DNA of 64,000 nt from assembly GCA_902590915.1 (NCBI GenBank), contig CACIYQ010000003.1:24023-88022 (forward strand), in the 5' to 3' direction. The notes beneath the pieces were generated by a model that was not told the DNA's origin, did no database searches, and saw only the letters and a program-made list of their open reading frames with translations. The position numbers were made by a program, and so were the translations under genes. Numbering within the stretch: the stretch's first letter is position 1; every line of letters starts with the position of its first letter. Source of the DNA: an uncultured Pelagibacteraceae bacterium. GTDB lineage: Bacteria > Pseudomonadota > Alphaproteobacteria > Pelagibacterales > Pelagibacteraceae. This document shows, one piece after another, positions 1 to 9,097 of the stretch.

Positions 1-219
1 ATGAATAAAAAGTATCAAACAAACAAAATTGACCCCACATATTTCTTCCCCAAAAGGCATCTTGGAAATAAACATCATTCAAGAGGATATTTAAATTGGG
101 AGCACTCACTGATACCTATAATTAATAAATGGGGATGTCGATACCCTTGGATTTCAGCGAATAGTTTTAATCTAAAAAATCCTGAGCATATTATTTATAA
201 AGTTTATAGAAACTTTTAA
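1..219 (+). CDS. Hypothetical protein, possibly the C-terminal end of a longer gene
   Basis: I do not recognise this protein. The frame is open from the first base of the window, so the ATG at position 1 may be an internal methionine of a gene that starts upstream. The 72 visible residues are basic and rich in aromatic residues (RGYLNWEHSLIP and NKWGCRYPWIS in the middle), with no membrane segment or signal peptide. It converges with the TauE/SafE gene, the two ends overlapping by four bases. Coding on this strand is only moderately supported, by codon usage similar to the neighbours and the tight convergent end. Confidence 0.4.
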   Translation: MNKKYQTNKIDPTYFFPKRHLGNKHHSRGYLNWEHSLIPIINKWGCRYPWISANSFNLKNPEHIIYKVYRNF

Positions 220-989
220 AAAGTTAAGGCTTTATAAATCATTGCACTACCACCTATAACTACGCAGACCTCAATAATAATTGTGTGCATTTTAACACCT
301 AACTTATCTGCTATTTTCTTTGCTGTATAAGATCCAAATATAGCAACAATACCAATCAATGAACCTACGTATAGCGCATCAAGGTTCAGTAATCCCAAAT
401 TCCAATACGATATGAGGCGTATTATTACATTTATAAGTGTTATAAATGAGTCGGTTCCTATAATTTGAGGTCCTACTAATCCATTTGCAGCTAGGGCTGT
501 TAGTAAAACAGAACCTGGCCCTAGTATTACACCACTTATTGTTCCATAAAATACAGCCATTACTCCTAATCCAACCCAACCAATAGTAAGATTAATTTTC
601 TTAAATACTCTTCTTAGAATTACAATGAAAGCTAACCCAAACCCCAAACAGAAATATAAAGTTTTTTCAGACACCGATGCATAGAAATTTGTACCTACAA
701 TCAAGAATGGGGTAGAAATTATCGCAAAGTAAATACCTTTTTTCCAAAATATATTTTTTCGGTAATAATACATTCTCGATACATTAGAAAACAAAACAAA
801 CACTGACATTAAAGGTACTAATAATTTTACAGGTATAAAAGGTGACACTAATAAACCAAGGGTCATACCTCCTCCATATCCAGATATTCCTGAGACAACA
901 GATGCAAAAAAAGCAGTTAATATTAATATTGTAAGCTCAATTATTCCAAGACTTGCAAATAACGCACCTATGTCGAAATCAGTTTCCAT
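216..989 (-). CDS. TauE/SafE-family membrane permease
   Basis: A 257-aa membrane protein of the sulfite exporter TauE/SafE family (PF01925), which exports sulfonates, sulfite and some organic anions. The sequence has about eight hydrophobic segments. A glycine-rich motif (SGYGGGMTLGLL, about residues 35-46) sits near the N-terminus and a related GTISGVILGPGSVL motif opens the second half, consistent with the duplicated fold of the family. It is the last gene of a leftward operon (tctC-tctB-tctA-SDR-mmgE-tauE) and starts six bases after the mmgE stop. The context suggests transport of a product or co-substrate of tricarboxylate breakdown. Substrate is unknown. Confidence 0.85.
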   Translation of the reverse strand: METDFDIGALFASLGIIELTILILTAFFASVVSGISGYGGGMTLGLLVSPFIPVKLLVPLMSVFVLFSNVSRMYYYRKNIFWKKGIYFAIISTPFLIVGTNFYASVSEKTLYFCLGFGLAFIVILRRVFKKINLTIGWVGLGVMAVFYGTISGVILGPGSVLLTALAANGLVGPQIIGTDSFITLINVIIRLISYWNLGLLNLDALYVGSLIGIVAIFGSYTAKKIADKLGVKMHTIIIEVCVVIGGSAMIYKALTF

Positions 990-995
990 TAGAGA

Positions 996-2345
996 TTAAA
1001 AATTTATTTTAGAAAAATCTGGTTTAGTAAATAGGGTTTCAATGAAATTATTTAAATTTTTTTTATTTTCTTCTGAAATTTTAGAATAATTTAAATTAGC
1101 ATTGTACTTTTTATCAATATCATCTTTAGTTAATGGCTCCTTAATGCCTCCTCTAAAGCAAGGTTGATGCTCAGTAAATTCATTTTCTGAAGTTTTACAA
1201 ATTAATGTTCCAGTATAATTTTTTGGATATTCATTATTTGGATCTATTTCATAATTGACTTTACTAGCTAAATTTAAAATTTCTTTATCATTAATACTTT
1301 TTTCATTGAATTCGTTTAAACCTGCATCTCCCCTAACAAATCCTACTGCAACACAATAGGGTACAGAAAATTTAGCTGAATATGGTGTTGATGGTTTCTT
1401 TTTCTCTTTCAAGGGTTCCCATAATCTGTGGACAGTACCTTCCCCAACTTTTGCAGTAATAGATGAAATATTATTTAAATTTTTGATTTTTTTTCTAATC
1501 TTAATTGCACAATCAACAAAAGGTTGTGCCATTGTTCCGCAGGCAAAGGGTTTAAAAGCTAGATTTTGATTTTCCCACCTTTTACCTAATCCATCAGTTA
1601 AATGAGAATAATCTCTTTCAATTTCTTTTAAAGCAAATGCTTCAAAGAAACCATGCTCACCCTCAAATACAGTCCTTGGCCCATAAAAACCAGATTTTGC
1701 AATCAGTGCCGCATTCATTCCAGAATTTGCTGACCAACCTGGATGAACTCTTTTTGTCCATGACCCTTCTGCAAGATATTCAATAATGCCTGAGGTAAAG
1801 CTACCTGCTATACCTAAAGCTGAAACCATTTGCTTTTCTGTTAAATCCAATACTGATGATAAACCTGCAGCAACACCAAACGTTCCACAAACAGCAGTTG
1901 GATGAAAAGATTGTTTATGCATCGCTGTTGGCGCAACTAAAGCTAACCTACAAATTAACTCTGATCCAACAGCTAGTCCCTTTAAAATTTGATCACCATC
2001 AAGATTAAATTTCTGAGCTGCTGAAAGCATCGCTGGAATCATTGTGGCCCCTACATGCATTGGATTTCCCTCAAAAGTATCATCAAAATCCTCACCATGT
2101 GCTGCAGTACCAGCTATTATGGCCGATGAAAATAAGTCAAATCTCTCACTGTGACCTAAAGAAATTAAGTTTCCTGATCCTTTATAGGTTTCAACTAAAC
2201 TTTTTACATAATCCTCATTCCTTGCTGATAAAATAATTCCACAGATATCCTTTAATAAGAATTTTAATGTAAATTGGGTTTTTTCTGGAATATCTTTTAC
2301 GTCTAAGCTTTTGCTCCAACTCGAGAATTCTTCTGCAATTGTCAT
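996..2345 (-). CDS. MmgE/PrpD family protein (paralogue 1)
   Basis: A 449-aa member of the MmgE/PrpD family (PF03972), which includes 2-methylcitrate dehydratase, cis-aconitate decarboxylase and iminodisuccinate epimerase. The signature HGEDFDDT lies at residues 83-90, followed by HVGA at 97-100, the usual two-part active-site region of the N-terminal helical domain. The length matches the 440-460 aa MmgE-type subgroup rather than canonical PrpD. It overlaps the upstream SDR gene by four bases and so is translationally coupled to it. Neighbouring tctABC points to a carboxylate substrate. The exact reaction cannot be read from the sequence. Confidence 0.87.
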   Translation of the reverse strand: MTIAEEFSSWSKSLDVKDIPEKTQFTLKFLLKDICGIILSARNEDYVKSLVETYKGSGNLISLGHSERFDLFSSAIIAGTAAHGEDFDDTFEGNPMHVGATMIPAMLSAAQKFNLDGDQILKGLAVGSELICRLALVAPTAMHKQSFHPTAVCGTFGVAAGLSSVLDLTEKQMVSALGIAGSFTSGIIEYLAEGSWTKRVHPGWSANSGMNAALIAKSGFYGPRTVFEGEHGFFEAFALKEIERDYSHLTDGLGKRWENQNLAFKPFACGTMAQPFVDCAIKIRKKIKNLNNISSITAKVGEGTVHRLWEPLKEKKKPSTPYSAKFSVPYCVAVGFVRGDAGLNEFNEKSINDKEILNLASKVNYEIDPNNEYPKNYTGTLICKTSENEFTEHQPCFRGGIKEPLTKDDIDKKYNANLNYSKISEENKKNLNNFIETLFTKPDFSKINF

Positions 2346-3106
2346 GGGGTATAAGTACCACCATTTACGTGAAGTGTCTGTCCATTAATATAACTAGCTT
2401 CTTTTTTACAAAGATTAACAATTACCTCAGCAACTTCGTCAGGAGTACCAAATCTTTTCAATACTAGATTAGGGGTTTGTGGATGGCGCAACCAGTGACC
2501 TTTAAGCTTTTTTTCTTTTGAGTCAAAATCCTCAATGAAACCAGGAACTACACAATTACTAGTAATTCCTTTTTCTAAAAACTCCATACTGATAGCTTTT
2601 GTTAACCCAACAAGAGCAGCTTTAGAAGTTACAACATGAGCTCTTTCTTTGGCTCCAATATGTGCAGATAAACCTCCTACATTTATAATTCTTCCCCATT
2701 TTTGTTTTGTCATATGTCCAATGAGAGCTTGAGCACAAAGAAAGGAAGCATCAACATTTACTGACATCACTTTTTTCCAGTCTTTATATTTTATCTTTTC
2801 AAAATTATCATAAATTCTTAAGCCAGCATTATTGATTAAAATAGATGGAACACCCAATTTCTCTGCTGCAATTTTAATTTTTTTAATTGTTTTAATATTG
2901 TCAAGATCACCGCTAATAAAATTACTATTTACTTTATATTCTTTGACTAATTTTACAGTTGTCTTTGCATCATTAATGCTCTTACCACCTGTGTGAATTA
3001 AAATATTAAATCCTTGCTCTGCAAGTTTTAATGCGGTCGATCTACCTATTTTTTTGGCACCACCAGTTATAACAACAACTTTATTTTTGGTGAATTTTTT
3101 ATTCAA
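2342..3106 (-). CDS. SDR-fold protein lacking the catalytic Ser and Tyr
   Basis: A 254-aa short-chain dehydrogenase/reductase fold protein. The nucleotide-binding motif TGGAKKIG (residues 14-21), the NNAG motif (92-95) and the C-terminal INGQTLHVNGG of FabG-like enzymes are present. The catalytic centre is altered: the YxxxK position reads VVTSK, with Val158 in place of tyrosine. The serine expected 13 residues earlier is Gly145, with a Ser at 147. Lys162 is retained. Either chemistry differs from a normal reductase or the protein is a non-catalytic nucleotide binder. It overlaps tctA by eight bases and mmgE by four, inside the tct operon. Confidence 0.85.
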   Translation of the reverse strand: MNKKFTKNKVVVITGGAKKIGRSTALKLAEQGFNILIHTGGKSINDAKTTVKLVKEYKVNSNFISGDLDNIKTIKKIKIAAEKLGVPSILINNAGLRIYDNFEKIKYKDWKKVMSVNVDASFLCAQALIGHMTKQKWGRIINVGGLSAHIGAKERAHVVTSKAALVGLTKAISMEFLEKGITSNCVVPGFIEDFDSKEKKLKGHWLRHPQTPNLVLKRFGTPDEVAEVIVNLCKKEASYINGQTLHVNGGTYTP

Positions 3107-4589
3107 CTGGTTTAGGTTTTAATTTAGAGCGTATTTGACCCCAAAATGGTGTTGATAAACTAATTACAGTCAATACCATAAATAAAATAAATACTCCACT
3201 GTCAAAGAAGTTCATGAAATTACTCTCATAAATAACCATTGATTGAGTGAAAGTTTCTTCAACCATTTTTCCTAAAATTAAACCCATAACAAAAGGAGCA
3301 GGTGAAAATCCATTTCTTAAAGCAAAATAACCAATTATTCCAGATATCAACATAACCCATACATCGAAAATAGCTGAACTATAAGCGTATGAACCAATTA
3401 AAGAAAATATAAATACTGAAGGCCATAGAAATCTTTTAGGAATAAAAGTTACATAAGAGAAAAATCTAGCACCTGCTAATCCGATACCCAAAAATGCAAA
3501 GTTAGCAAATAGCATAGCTCCAAAAATTGCATAAACCAGATGTGGAGTTTCTGTTATTAGATAAGGACCTGGCCTAAAACCATGCATAACTAATGCTGCT
3601 AAAATTAAAGCTGTAGTTCCACTTCCAGGTATTCCTAGTGCAAGTGTTGGAACCATAGCTCCTCCTGCAGCCGCATTATTTGCAGCCTCTGGTCCAACTA
3701 TTCCCTCGGCACATCCTGTACCAAATTTTTCAGGTGTTTTTGAAAATCTTTTAGCTTCATTGTATCCCATCATAGCCGCAACTGTTGAACCCTCTGCTGG
3801 TAATATTCCAATAAATGTTCCAAGACCTGAAGATCTTAGTATGGTACCTTTTAAACTTTTTAATTCAGCAAATGTGGGTAGTCTTAAAGCTCTTGCAGAC
3901 ATTCTTTCAACTGCAGCATTTAAAGTTTTAGATTGTGTTAATAATTCTGACATTGCAAAAAGTCCAATTAGGACTGGTACAAATTTAATACCTTCGGTTA
4001 ATTCCTGAACTCCAAAATCATATCTTTCAACCCCTGTAGCTAGGTGAACTCCAATTGTTGATACGAATACCCCTAAAGCTCCTGCTACAAGATTTCTTAT
4101 GGATGATTTTCCACTCATAGCAGCTAACATAGATAACGCAAAAACTGATAAACCAAAATATTCTACTGGTCCAAATTTTAAAGCTATGTCAGCAAGTAAA
4201 GGTGTAGCAAATAAAAATATTACAATTGCAAATATTCCACCTAATACGCTGGAAACTGCTGCTAGACCTAAAGCTCTTCCAGGCTCACCATTTTTTGCCA
4301 TTTGATAACCATCTAAAGCAGTAGCAACCGCAGGAGGCGCTCCTGGTGCATTGATAAGTATTGCAGTAATTGATCCACCGAAGGTTCCTGCACAATATAA
4401 TGCAGCCATCATTGATATAGATGCAACAGGATCAAGACTTATCGTAAATGGCATTAACAAAGCAATAGCCATAGGTGAACTTAATCCAGGTAAAGCGCCA
4501 ACTAATACACCAACCAAAACTCCACCAAAAATCAATAAGAGGTTTTGAACCTCCATCAATAATACAAATCCTCTTATTACGTCTTCCAT
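3099..4589 (-). CDS. tctA: Tripartite tricarboxylate transporter, large permease TctA
   Basis: A 496-aa large membrane subunit of a TTT (tripartite tricarboxylate transporter) system. About twelve hydrophobic segments are visible. Family motifs include GALPGLSSPMAIALLMPFT near residues 32-50 and a PGAPPAVATALDGYQMAKNG stretch near residues 80-105, which corresponds to the conserved PG-TLDGYPMA loop of TctA. It lies five bases after tctB and eight bases into the SDR gene, in the order tctC-tctB-tctA. Known TTT substrates include citrate, tricarballylate and aromatic acids. The neighbouring tricarboxylate enzymes make a tricarboxylate likely. Confidence 0.95.
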   Translation of the reverse strand: MEDVIRGFVLLMEVQNLLLIFGGVLVGVLVGALPGLSSPMAIALLMPFTISLDPVASISMMAALYCAGTFGGSITAILINAPGAPPAVATALDGYQMAKNGEPGRALGLAAVSSVLGGIFAIVIFLFATPLLADIALKFGPVEYFGLSVFALSMLAAMSGKSSIRNLVAGALGVFVSTIGVHLATGVERYDFGVQELTEGIKFVPVLIGLFAMSELLTQSKTLNAAVERMSARALRLPTFAELKSLKGTILRSSGLGTFIGILPAEGSTVAAMMGYNEAKRFSKTPEKFGTGCAEGIVGPEAANNAAAGGAMVPTLALGIPGSGTTALILAALVMHGFRPGPYLITETPHLVYAIFGAMLFANFAFLGIGLAGARFFSYVTFIPKRFLWPSVFIFSLIGSYAYSSAIFDVWVMLISGIIGYFALRNGFSPAPFVMGLILGKMVEETFTQSMVIYESNFMNFFDSGVFILFMVLTVISLSTPFWGQIRSKLKPKPVE

Positions 4590-4594
4590 AATTT

Positions 4595-5125
4595 TTATTT
4601 AAGTAATTCGAGTATTCCAGGGTTAAAATATAATCCTAGCAATTTATTGAATAATAAATAAACAAAACCAGGAAACACAACTGAATATATAGCTACTGCT
4701 ATATAATTTCTTTCTCCCCAAAGAAGAGGTAAGGCTAAACAAGTAATAAACATTGTTACAACTGCACCTAAAAATTCAGCAAAAGAAACTATTACAAGTA
4801 ACAGAACTATTGTGAACCAAGTTATTGGTAATGTTCTATCACCTCTATCTTTATCTATTTTTGCTATTTTTGCTGGAGTAATTTTGAACTCAAAAGGTAT
4901 AATCGCAACTAGAATAAATAATATTGTAATAAGCATTTTTGGAAATACATCTGCATTTAAAGTATCTCCTAAAATAGCAGGGGCTTCTGGAAATTTTCCA
5001 GCTTCATAGTACATAAATGCCCCGAAAGCGACTAATATGATTGCAAGTACTAAGTCTTTTTTATGAATAAACCCTGCGCCCAATGTTTTGGGCGCAAAGT
5101 CAAAAGTTTTTTTTTCGTCTGACAT
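4595..5125 (-). CDS. tctB: Tripartite tricarboxylate transporter, small permease TctB
   Basis: A 176-aa small membrane subunit of the TTT transporter. The sequence shows four hydrophobic segments, a YEAGKFPEAPAILGDTLNADVFPKML stretch after the first helix that matches the TctB family pattern, and a hydrophilic cytoplasmic loop around residues 85-95. It shares a TAATG stop/start overlap with tctC upstream and is followed five bases later by tctA. TctB is poorly conserved in general, so identity rests on length, topology, motif and its place between the C and A subunits. Confidence 0.93.
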   Translation of the reverse strand: MSDEKKTFDFAPKTLGAGFIHKKDLVLAIILVAFGAFMYYEAGKFPEAPAILGDTLNADVFPKMLITILFILVAIIPFEFKITPAKIAKIDKDRGDRTLPITWFTIVLLLVIVSFAEFLGAVVTMFITCLALPLLWGERNYIAVAIYSVVFPGFVYLLFNKLLGLYFNPGILELLK

Positions 5126-6114
5126 TAATTAGTTAAACCTAATCCTTTTAATGCCTCAGCAGCTTTTGCATAATTTTCTTTAAGTTGCTTGTCCCAAACC
5201 TCTGTACCAGCTGGGCTAGTTGCAGGGTCTAGAGATGCGCCTTTAAGATAATTTGCGAAAGTGTCATGCTTCATAGCTTTAACCATACCTTTAGAAAGCG
5301 CATCAATTCTGTCTTGAGGCGTTCCTTTTAGCACAGCATATCCTCTTGTAGTCACAACTTTAACTTCGTGACCCATTTCGTATGAGGTTGGCACTTTTGG
5401 ATAGTCTGCCATTTTTTTGTCATGTAACAAAAGAATTGCTTTAATTTTTTTGTCTTCAATCAAAGCTGCAGCTTCAGATGGGTTTAATAAAGATGCTTCA
5501 ACTTTACCAGATGCTAAAGCTTGCAAACTTTGAGCTCCAGATCCAAATGAGACAGCTTTAAATGGAACATCAGCAACTGTCGAATAGTTATACATTCCAA
5601 TGTGCTCAGTACCACCAATAGATGCTATTGCAGTTATGATCGGTTTTTCTTTTGATCTTTTAATGAACTTTTTAATAGTACTTAACTCTTTATTTTGAGC
5701 ATTAACTACGATAAAAGTTGGCTCTTCCATAGCTCTAGCAACACCAACAAGATCATCGATCTTCATGTTAGATTTGCCTCTAGCCATAGTGTATAAGTGT
5801 GACTCTGTTAAAGCCATAATTGTACAACCATCTTTTGGTCTTGTTAAAGTGTAGTTTTGAGCTTTAGCTCCTGATCCACCTCTTTTACCTACGATTTGCA
5901 TATCAGCTTTTAGAGTTCTTCTAGATCTGATAGACATCATTCTGGCAGTTGTATCTGTTCCTCCACCATAAGAAGCATGAATCACAACTTGTATTGGATC
6001 ACACTCTTTAGTAGCAAAAGTTTCAGCAACTACTGATGTACTAGCTATCGATGTGTAAGTAAGAGCGAATAAAGAAAAAAAAGCAAAAAACTTTTTCAAA
6101 TTTAGTTTGAACAT
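5125..6114 (-). CDS. tctC: Periplasmic tricarboxylate-binding protein TctC
   Basis: A 329-aa extracytoplasmic solute receptor of the Bug/TctC family, which captures the carboxylate for the TctAB permease. The N-terminus has a signal peptide (basic start, hydrophobic core, probable cleavage after SVVA near residue 30), followed by the ligand-loop motif HASYGGGTDTTARMM. I place the start at 6114, not at an in-frame ATG 36 bases upstream: a GAGAGG Shine-Dalgarno lies about seven bases before 6114, and the signal peptide then begins correctly with MFKLNLKK. It heads the leftward operon. A perfect palindrome at 6195-6209 lies upstream in the divergent promoter region. Confidence 0.94.
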   Translation of the reverse strand: MFKLNLKKFFAFFSLFALTYTSIASTSVVAETFATKECDPIQVVIHASYGGGTDTTARMMSIRSRRTLKADMQIVGKRGGSGAKAQNYTLTRPKDGCTIMALTESHLYTMARGKSNMKIDDLVGVARAMEEPTFIVVNAQNKELSTIKKFIKRSKEKPIITAIASIGGTEHIGMYNYSTVADVPFKAVSFGSGAQSLQALASGKVEASLLNPSEAAALIEDKKIKAILLLHDKKMADYPKVPTSYEMGHEVKVVTTRGYAVLKGTPQDRIDALSKGMVKAMKHDTFANYLKGASLDPATSPAGTEVWDKQLKENYAKAAEALKGLGLTN

Positions 6115-6194
6115 AATTTCCCTCTCAGTTAGTTTTATTAAAATTGACAAACGTTAACACATTAATAGAGTTAAGTTCAATATGTAAAATGTCA

Positions 6195-6210
6195 TTTCAT
6201 ATTATGAAAC
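6195..6210. promoter_or_regulatory. Candidate IclR-type operator between tctC and mmgE
   Basis: TTTCATATTATGAAAC: the first 15 bases form a perfect inverted repeat (TTTCATA-T-TATGAAA) centred in the 120-bp gap between the divergent tctC and mmgE/prpD operons. Related sites occur at 17146-17161 and 18746-18761. The TTTCA-N5-TGAAA form is the type of site IclR-family proteins bind, and an iclR gene lies in the same island. Binding is inferred. Confidence 0.6.
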
Positions 6211-6234
6211 ATAATTCATTTATTTAGTTAACTT

Positions 6235-7746
6235 ATGAAAACACATCCAATTAAACTTCAAAAACCGGGAAAAAAAACAGTTAAAAAAAATCACCTAGCT
6301 TGGCTAATTGCTAAGATGGCTTCTGAAGACTGGAATTTAAACAAAGATGTAATTGAGATGGTTGGCAATAGGATTATTGACAATGCAGGTGTTGCAGTTG
6401 CTGCTTTAAATAGGGAGGCAGTTAAAATTGCTAGAGCACAAGCGATGCAGTTTGAAAATAGAAGTGGTGCGACTTTAATTGGATTAAATTCAAAAAAAAA
6501 ATTTGATTGTCAGTGGGCAGCTTGGGCAAATGCAGTAGCAGTGAGAGAATTAGATTTTCATGACAATATAATGGCTAAAGAAACTTGCCATCCTGGAGAC
6601 TGCATACCAACTATTTTAGCAGTAGCGCAGCAAAGAAATTGTAATGGTAAAGATTTAATAAAAGCTATTGCAACAAGTTATGAAACACAATTAAGGTTAT
6701 CAATGTCAATTGCTCTTAATCCAAATAAGATTGATCATGTAGGACATTTAGGTCCAGCAATTACTAGTGGAATTGGTAGACTTTTAAAGTTAGATATAGA
6801 AACGATTTATCAAGCGATTCAGTGGAGTGCACACACGTCTATTTTTACAAGACAAGGAAGAAAAGGAAACTTATCTAGCTGGAAAGCTTATGCTCCTGGG
6901 TTAGTTGGTAAAAATGCAATAGATGCAATTGATAGAGCAATCAGAGGTGATAAATCACCAAGTCCAGTTTGGGAGGGTGATTATGGTATCATTTCAATTT
7001 TATTAGAAAAAGAAAACAAAAATATAAAAATTAATCTACCTGAAAAAAATGAATCTAGAAATGGAATTTTAGGAACTTTTACAAAAGAACATTCAGCAGG
7101 TTATCATGGAAATGCTTTAATTGATTTAGCATTTAAGATGAGAAAAAAAATTAAAAATATAAAGCAGATAAAAAAAATCAATATTTATTCAAAAAAATAT
7201 ACCCATATTGTGATGGGTAGTGGGAGCAATGATAATGAAAAGTATAGTCCTAAAGCCTCAAGAGAAACTCTTGACCATTCAGCAATGTATATTTTTGCAG
7301 TTGCTTTGGAAGATGGAGCTTGGCACCACGAAAAAAGTTATTCTAAAAAAAGAAAAAATAAACTTGATACGATTAAATTATGGAGAAAAATAAAAACCTT
7401 TGAAAGTAAAAGTTGGAATAAAAAGTATTATGATGAACCTGATCCTTTAAAAAAAGCACAAGGAGCAAAAGTAGAAATAGAGCTAATGAATGGACTAAAA
7501 ATAATTGACCAACTAGAATTTGCCAATGCTCATCCAAATGGAAAAACTCCTTTTGGAAGAGATGAATATATTAATAAAATGAAAATTTTGACTAAAAATA
7601 TAATTCATAAACAAGAAGAAAATAGATTTATAAATTTAATTGGTAATCTGGAAAAATTAAAATCAAATGAAATAAAAACTTTAAATATAGTCTGCAAAGA
7701 AAAACATTTAGACTTCAAAAAAAATAATATAAAAGGTATTTTCTAA
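6235..7746 (+). CDS. MmgE/PrpD family protein, 2-methylcitrate-dehydratase-like (paralogue 2)
   Basis: A 503-aa MmgE/PrpD protein and the one closest to true PrpD (2-methylcitrate dehydratase). Its length fits that subgroup. The active-site region reads RELDFHDNIMAKETCHPGD (about residues 104-122), matching the PrpD pattern RxLDxNDT...HPSD. The C-terminal part (HPNGKTPFGRDEYINKM) also resembles PrpD. It starts 120 bp from tctC in a divergent arrangement and shares a TAATG overlap with the next mmgE gene. Likely substrate is a tricarboxylic acid such as (methyl)citrate. A decarboxylase or epimerase activity is also possible within the family. Confidence 0.85.
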   Translation: MKTHPIKLQKPGKKTVKKNHLAWLIAKMASEDWNLNKDVIEMVGNRIIDNAGVAVAALNREAVKIARAQAMQFENRSGATLIGLNSKKKFDCQWAAWANAVAVRELDFHDNIMAKETCHPGDCIPTILAVAQQRNCNGKDLIKAIATSYETQLRLSMSIALNPNKIDHVGHLGPAITSGIGRLLKLDIETIYQAIQWSAHTSIFTRQGRKGNLSSWKAYAPGLVGKNAIDAIDRAIRGDKSPSPVWEGDYGIISILLEKENKNIKINLPEKNESRNGILGTFTKEHSAGYHGNALIDLAFKMRKKIKNIKQIKKINIYSKKYTHIVMGSGSNDNEKYSPKASRETLDHSAMYIFAVALEDGAWHHEKSYSKKRKNKLDTIKLWRKIKTFESKSWNKKYYDEPDPLKKAQGAKVEIELMNGLKIIDQLEFANAHPNGKTPFGRDEYINKMKILTKNIIHKQEENRFINLIGNLEKLKSNEIKTLNIVCKEKHLDFKKNNIKGIF

Positions 7747-9092
7747 TGAAAATCCAGGATGATTTAACAAAATATATTTCAACAGCTTTAAGTAATAATC
7801 TACCTGAAAAAACTAAAATCAAAACACGTTTTCATTTACTAGATGCGATTGTTTCTATACTTACAGGGAGGCTTTTGCCTCCTGGGCAAAAAGGTTTTAA
7901 TTTTTCAAAAAATCAAGGCGGAGTACAGGAGGCCACTTTATTAGGTAATAATATTAAAGTTTCGGCAATAAACGCTGCATTTTCAAATGGTATGGCTGCT
8001 CATGCCAACGAAACTGATGACTCACATACAAAAGGAAGATTTCATCCAGGTTGCGCAATAATTCCAACAACACTGGCAATCGCAGAGAAAGAAAATCTTA
8101 GCAGTGAGGAAATTTTTAAAGGTATTGCTTTGGGTTATGATGTTGGCGTTAGGTTTACAACAAGCCTTGGATATAAAACACCTAAAACTAGTATTTTTGC
8201 AACTCACAGTATAGGACCAATTTTTGGAAGTGCAGCTTCTGCTGGTGCGTTATTAAAATTAACTCACGAACAATGCAATTATTTGATTTCATATACTGTT
8301 CAACAAGCTTCAGGATTAGCATGTTGGAATAGAGATCCTGATCATATTGAGAAAGCATTTGTATTCTCTGGAATGACATCAAGAAATGCCATTTATTCAG
8401 CATTATTTGCTAAAGATAATTTTACATCTGTGAGAGATCCGATCTTAGGAGAAAGGGGATTTCATGCAGGCTTTGCTCACAATGCTAAACCTGAACTGTT
8501 AAACGAAAAATTAGGTGAAAATTTTGAAATTGATAATGCTTCATTAAAAAAATGGTCTGTAGGCTCACCAATTCAATCCATGATGGATGCAATAGAGTAT
8601 TTACTTCAAAATAATGACTTTAATTACAAAGATATAAAAGAATTAACAGTAGAAATACCAGCTGATCGTTTTCACATTGTTAATGATAGAGAAATTCCAT
8701 CTATCAGTGCACAACATTTAATTGCCGTTCATTTAATAAAAAAAACTATGGGATATGAAGAGGCACATGATGAAAAACTATTCAACGACTCGGAAGTAGT
8801 AAGTTTGAGAAAAAAAATTAAATCTATTTCAAGTGAGGAATTAGCAATTGCTAGACCAGAAAGGCAGTCTAAAATTACAATTATCTTAAATAATGATAAA
8901 AAACTATTTTACCATGCAAAGTCTGTTCGTGGAACCCCAGATAACCCCATGGAAGAAAAGGATATTATTGCGAAATCAAAAAGATTGTTTTCAGTTTTTA
9001 AAACATCTCAAACCGATGATATTATTGATTTAATTTTACATAAAGAATTTAATGCTAGTGAATTAGTTAAGTTGTGTGATCTTAATCTTTGA
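7746..9092 (+). CDS. MmgE/PrpD family protein (paralogue 3)
   Basis: A 448-aa MmgE/PrpD protein with the signature HANETDDSH at residues 86-94 and HPGCA at 100-104. Its length and motif put it with MmgE-type members rather than canonical PrpD, so it differs from the 503-aa gene just upstream, with which it shares a TAATG overlap. Two different family members translated back to back suggests either a heteromeric enzyme or two sequential steps, but the sequence alone does not decide. It is followed six bases later by a TauE/SafE permease. Confidence 0.86.
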   Translation: MKIQDDLTKYISTALSNNLPEKTKIKTRFHLLDAIVSILTGRLLPPGQKGFNFSKNQGGVQEATLLGNNIKVSAINAAFSNGMAAHANETDDSHTKGRFHPGCAIIPTTLAIAEKENLSSEEIFKGIALGYDVGVRFTTSLGYKTPKTSIFATHSIGPIFGSAASAGALLKLTHEQCNYLISYTVQQASGLACWNRDPDHIEKAFVFSGMTSRNAIYSALFAKDNFTSVRDPILGERGFHAGFAHNAKPELLNEKLGENFEIDNASLKKWSVGSPIQSMMDAIEYLLQNNDFNYKDIKELTVEIPADRFHIVNDREIPSISAQHLIAVHLIKKTMGYEEAHDEKLFNDSEVVSLRKKIKSISSEELAIARPERQSKITIILNNDKKLFYHAKSVRGTPDNPMEEKDIIAKSKRLFSVFKTSQTDDIIDLILHKEFNASELVKLCDLNL

Positions 9093-9097
9093 GATTA

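Noticed and set aside
3760..4548. Several open frames on the plus strand opposite tctA
   Set aside because: They lie fully inside a well-supported gene in another frame, have no family motifs and no ribosome sites. Treated as shadows, as were similar frames opposite acnD, gcvP, dnaB and the MMPL gene.
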